Source: an uncultured Clostridia bacterium (GTDB lineage Bacteria; Bacillota; Clostridia; Oscillospirales; Ruminococcaceae). Taken from it: DNA of 36,270 nucleotides. Shown here piece after piece: positions 34,422 to 36,270 of this stretch. How positions within the stretch are numbered: position 1 is the first letter of the stretch; the number at the start of each line of letters is the position of its first letter. The translations under genes were made by a program, and so were the position numbers. Under the pieces are notes generated by a model. The model saw only the letters and a program-made list of their open reading frames with translations. It made no database searches and was not told the DNA's origin. Location of the stretch: NCBI GenBank assembly GCA_947625335.1, contig CANQNY010000009.1, forward strand, positions 1 to 36,270, read 5' to 3'.

Positions 34422-35140
34422 GTTATATGAAAGAGTTTACCAAGGGTCTGATTAAGGAAAACCCCACGCTTGTAACGCTGCTCGGAATGTGTCCGACCCT
34501 TGCGATTACCACAATGGCGTCAAACGCTATCGGAATGGGCGCGGCGGCGACGTTTGTGCTTATCTGCTCGAATGTGGTAATTTCGCTGCTTAAAAAGGTT
34601 ATCCCGAAGGCGGTGCGTCTGCCGTCCTACATAGTTATCATCGCGGGCTTTGTGACGCTTATTCAGTTAATTTTGCAGGCGTTTTTCCCCGCAATTTACG
34701 ACGCGCTGGGAATTTACCTCCCGCTTATCACGGTAAACTGCATAATCCTCGGCAGAGCGGAGATGTTCGCGTCGAAAAACAACGTTGGCGCGGCGGCTCT
34801 CGACGGCGCGGGAATGGGCGTAGGATTTACGCTCGCGCTGCTTTGCATGGGTTCTATCCGTGAAATTTTCGGTTCGGGAACATGGTTCGGCTTGCAGGTA
34901 TGCCCCGATTTTATCGAGCCGATGACGCTGTTTATTCTCCCTGCGGGCGGATTTTTCGTGCTGGGCTGCCTTATCGCGCTGGTGAATAAAATCGCCAACC
35001 GTCAGCCGCCTAAGGCTGCGGGCTGCGCTGCCTGCCCCAACAGAGAGGGCTGCCCGAGCGCAGTAGGAGAGACCGCGGCTGCGGAGAAAATCTCCGAAAA
35101 TGCGGCAAATGCTGCAAACGAGAAAAAGGAGGAGAAGTAA
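34418..35140 (+). CDS. rnfE: Rnf complex membrane subunit RnfE with Cys-rich tail
   Basis: Integral membrane subunit, 240 residues, starting at GTG 34418 behind GGAGGTGAGG. FTKGLIKENPTLVTLLGMCP at the N-terminus and GAAALDGAGMGVGFTLAL in the middle are diagnostic for RnfE/NqrD. RnfE and RnfA are inverted-topology homologues that together hold an iron centre in the membrane. After the last helix there is a 40-residue cytoplasmic tail with CAACPNREGCP followed by an Ala/Glu/Lys-rich stretch, longer than in proteobacterial RnfE. The rnfA start directly follows the stop (TAAATG). Confidence 0.93.
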   Translation: MSYMKEFTKGLIKENPTLVTLLGMCPTLAITTMASNAIGMGAAATFVLICSNVVISLLKKVIPKAVRLPSYIVIIAGFVTLIQLILQAFFPAIYDALGIYLPLITVNCIILGRAEMFASKNNVGAAALDGAGMGVGFTLALLCMGSIREIFGSGTWFGLQVCPDFIEPMTLFILPAGGFFVLGCLIALVNKIANRQPPKAAGCAACPNREGCPSAVGETAAAEKISENAANAANEKKEEK

Positions 35141-35746
35141 ATGGAACTTGCAAAAAGCATGATGATAATTCTCCTCACGGGAATTCTCACCGACAACTTC
35201 GTCCTCTCAAAGTTTCTGGGAATTTGCCCGTTTCTGGGCGTTTCCAAAACCACAAGCGGCTCGCTCGGAATGGGCGTGGCGGTTACGGCGGTAATGGTTC
35301 TCGCGACTGCGGCAACTTACCCGCTGTATCATCTGTTCCTTGTTCCGATGGGTCTGGAATATCTGAACACAATTCTGTTCATTCTGATAATCGCGCTGTT
35401 CGTTCAGCTAGTCGAGATGATTTTAAGAAAATACGTTCCCGCGCTGTATAAAGCGCTGGGCGTGTATCTGCCGCTTATCACGACAAACTGCGCGGTGCTG
35501 GGCGTTACTCTCCTCAACATCGACGAGGGCTACAACTTCGGCGAGAGCATTGTAAATTCGCTCGGCGCAGGGCTCGGATTTCTTATCGCAATGCTGATTT
35601 TCTCCGGCGTCCGCGGACGGCTTGAAAAATGCCGCGTTCCGAAGACGTTTGAGGGAATGCCCATAACGCTGGTTGCGGCGTCTATCGTGTCGCTGTCGTT
35701 CGTCGGTTTCGGCGGACTGGTTGACGGATTATTCGGGGGTGTATGA
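35141..35746 (+). CDS. rnfA: Rnf complex membrane subunit RnfA
   Basis: Integral membrane subunit, 201 residues, six predicted helices. ILTDNFVLSKFLGICPFLGV (N-terminal) and YLPLITTNCAVLGV (about 110) are the conserved RnfA/NqrE segments; the cysteines in them contribute to the membrane iron centre shared with RnfE. GAGLGFLIAMLIF near 148 matches the family. The ribosome site GGAG lies within the end of rnfE. Complete, of standard length. Confidence 0.95.
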   Translation: MELAKSMMIILLTGILTDNFVLSKFLGICPFLGVSKTTSGSLGMGVAVTAVMVLATAATYPLYHLFLVPMGLEYLNTILFILIIALFVQLVEMILRKYVPALYKALGVYLPLITTNCAVLGVTLLNIDEGYNFGESIVNSLGAGLGFLIAMLIFSGVRGRLEKCRVPKTFEGMPITLVAASIVSLSFVGFGGLVDGLFGGV

Positions 35747-36270
35747 TGGAAGTTTTTGTAACATATATACTGCCTGTAATTATTTTCGCGGTAATCGGAG
35801 CTGCTGCGGGCGGATTGCTGGTTCTGGGAACGAAGTTTTTCGCGGTGGAGGTTGACGAAACGGTCACAAAAATTGCCGAGGCTCTCCCGAACGCAAACTG
35901 CGGAGCTTGCGGATATTCGGGCTGCGAGGGCTATGCAAAGGCTGTCGCGGCGGGCGACGCTCCTAATAATAAGTGCAAGCCCGGCGGCGCGGCAGTTGCA
36001 AAGAAAATCGCGGAAATTATGGGTCAGGAGGCTCTGGAGACGGAGCGCGAGGTGGCATATGTCCGCTGCAACGGCTGCGTTGACGCTACCGAGGAACGGT
36101 ACAATTTCATAAGCACGCAGTCCTGCGCCGCGACAGAGCGTTTCTACAACGGCAAAGGCGTGTGCAGAACGGGCTGCGACGGCTTAGGCGACTGCGCGGC
36201 GGTGTGCGACCACGACGCTATTTGCATTGTAAACGGCGTTGCGGTGGTGAATTCCGAAAAGTGCGTAGCC
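35743..36270 (+). CDS. rnfB: Rnf complex subunit RnfB, 3' end outside the window
   Basis: The ferredoxin-oxidising subunit; 176 codons are visible. It opens with a membrane anchor (YILPVIIFAVIGAAAGGLLV, residues 8-27), then CGACGYSGCEGYAKAV with a following CKPGG, the four-Cys cluster domain of RnfB. Further cysteines in YVRCNGC and CRTGCDGLGDCAAVC begin the ferredoxin-like part; the rest is cut off. ATG 35743 overlaps the rnfA stop (ATGA); the next ATG at 35746 has better spacing to GGGGG and may be the true start. Confidence 0.93.
   Translation, partial: MMEVFVTYILPVIIFAVIGAAAGGLLVLGTKFFAVEVDETVTKIAEALPNANCGACGYSGCEGYAKAVAAGDAPNNKCKPGGAAVAKKIAEIMGQEALETEREVAYVRCNGCVDATEERYNFISTQSCAATERFYNGKGVCRTGCDGLGDCAAVCDHDAICIVNGVAVVNSEKCVA

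Overview
The window looks like a chromosomal segment of an anaerobic, Gram-positive Clostridia-type bacterium (Ruminococcaceae/Oscillospiraceae-like). This is inferred from strong AGGAGG-type ribosome sites, frequent TTG starts, moderate GC, an rnfCDGEAB operon in the clostridial order and a FabV/TER-type enoyl reductase. The genus cannot be read from the sequence.

Region 1 (1-23962, + strand) is the downstream part of a very long operon for a phage-tail-like contractile injection system (CIS) of the Afp/PVC type. It has two baseplate J-type proteins (the first cut by the window edge), a gpI-like tail protein, a conserved hypothetical with an Ig-like tail, a DUF4255 (Pvc16-like) tail cap, a DUF4280 PAAR-like spike tip, a two-module AAA+ ATPase (Afp15/Pvc15-like) and a 1667-residue beta-repeat/coiled-coil protein. 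Sheath, tube and other baseplate genes presumably lie upstream. Interleaved with the structural genes are five predicted membrane proteins: a pseudokinase with a C-terminal anchor, a MORN-repeat protein, two paralogous four-TM sensors ending in degenerate nucleotide-cyclase-like domains, and a TPR lipid-facing protein; a YbjN-like soluble protein follows. By charge distribution the MORN, propeller-like, sensor and TPR parts face outward, while the pseudokinase and cyclase-like domains face the cytoplasm. My main hypothesis is a CIS docked at, and triggered through, the cytoplasmic membrane by surface sensing. A bidirectional terminator closes the operon.

Region 2 (24013-25718, - strand) is a two-gene unit: an HD-domain protein followed by fabV/ter. 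Region 3 (25719-26130) is an AT-rich divergent promoter region. Region 4 (26131-31433, + strand) is a gene pair: a degenerate RapA/SNF2-like helicase protein and a 1090-residue sacsin-like GHKL ATPase with a Cys-rich knuckle. I do not recognise this pair as a named system; a defence or chaperone-like role is possible but unproven.

Region 5 (31548-36270, + strand) is rnfC-rnfD-rnfG-rnfE-rnfA-rnfB (the last truncated), the membrane ferredoxin:NAD+ oxidoreductase that couples electron transfer to ion pumping. A leader hairpin precedes rnfC. No tRNA, rRNA, CRISPR array, transposase or integrase was found.
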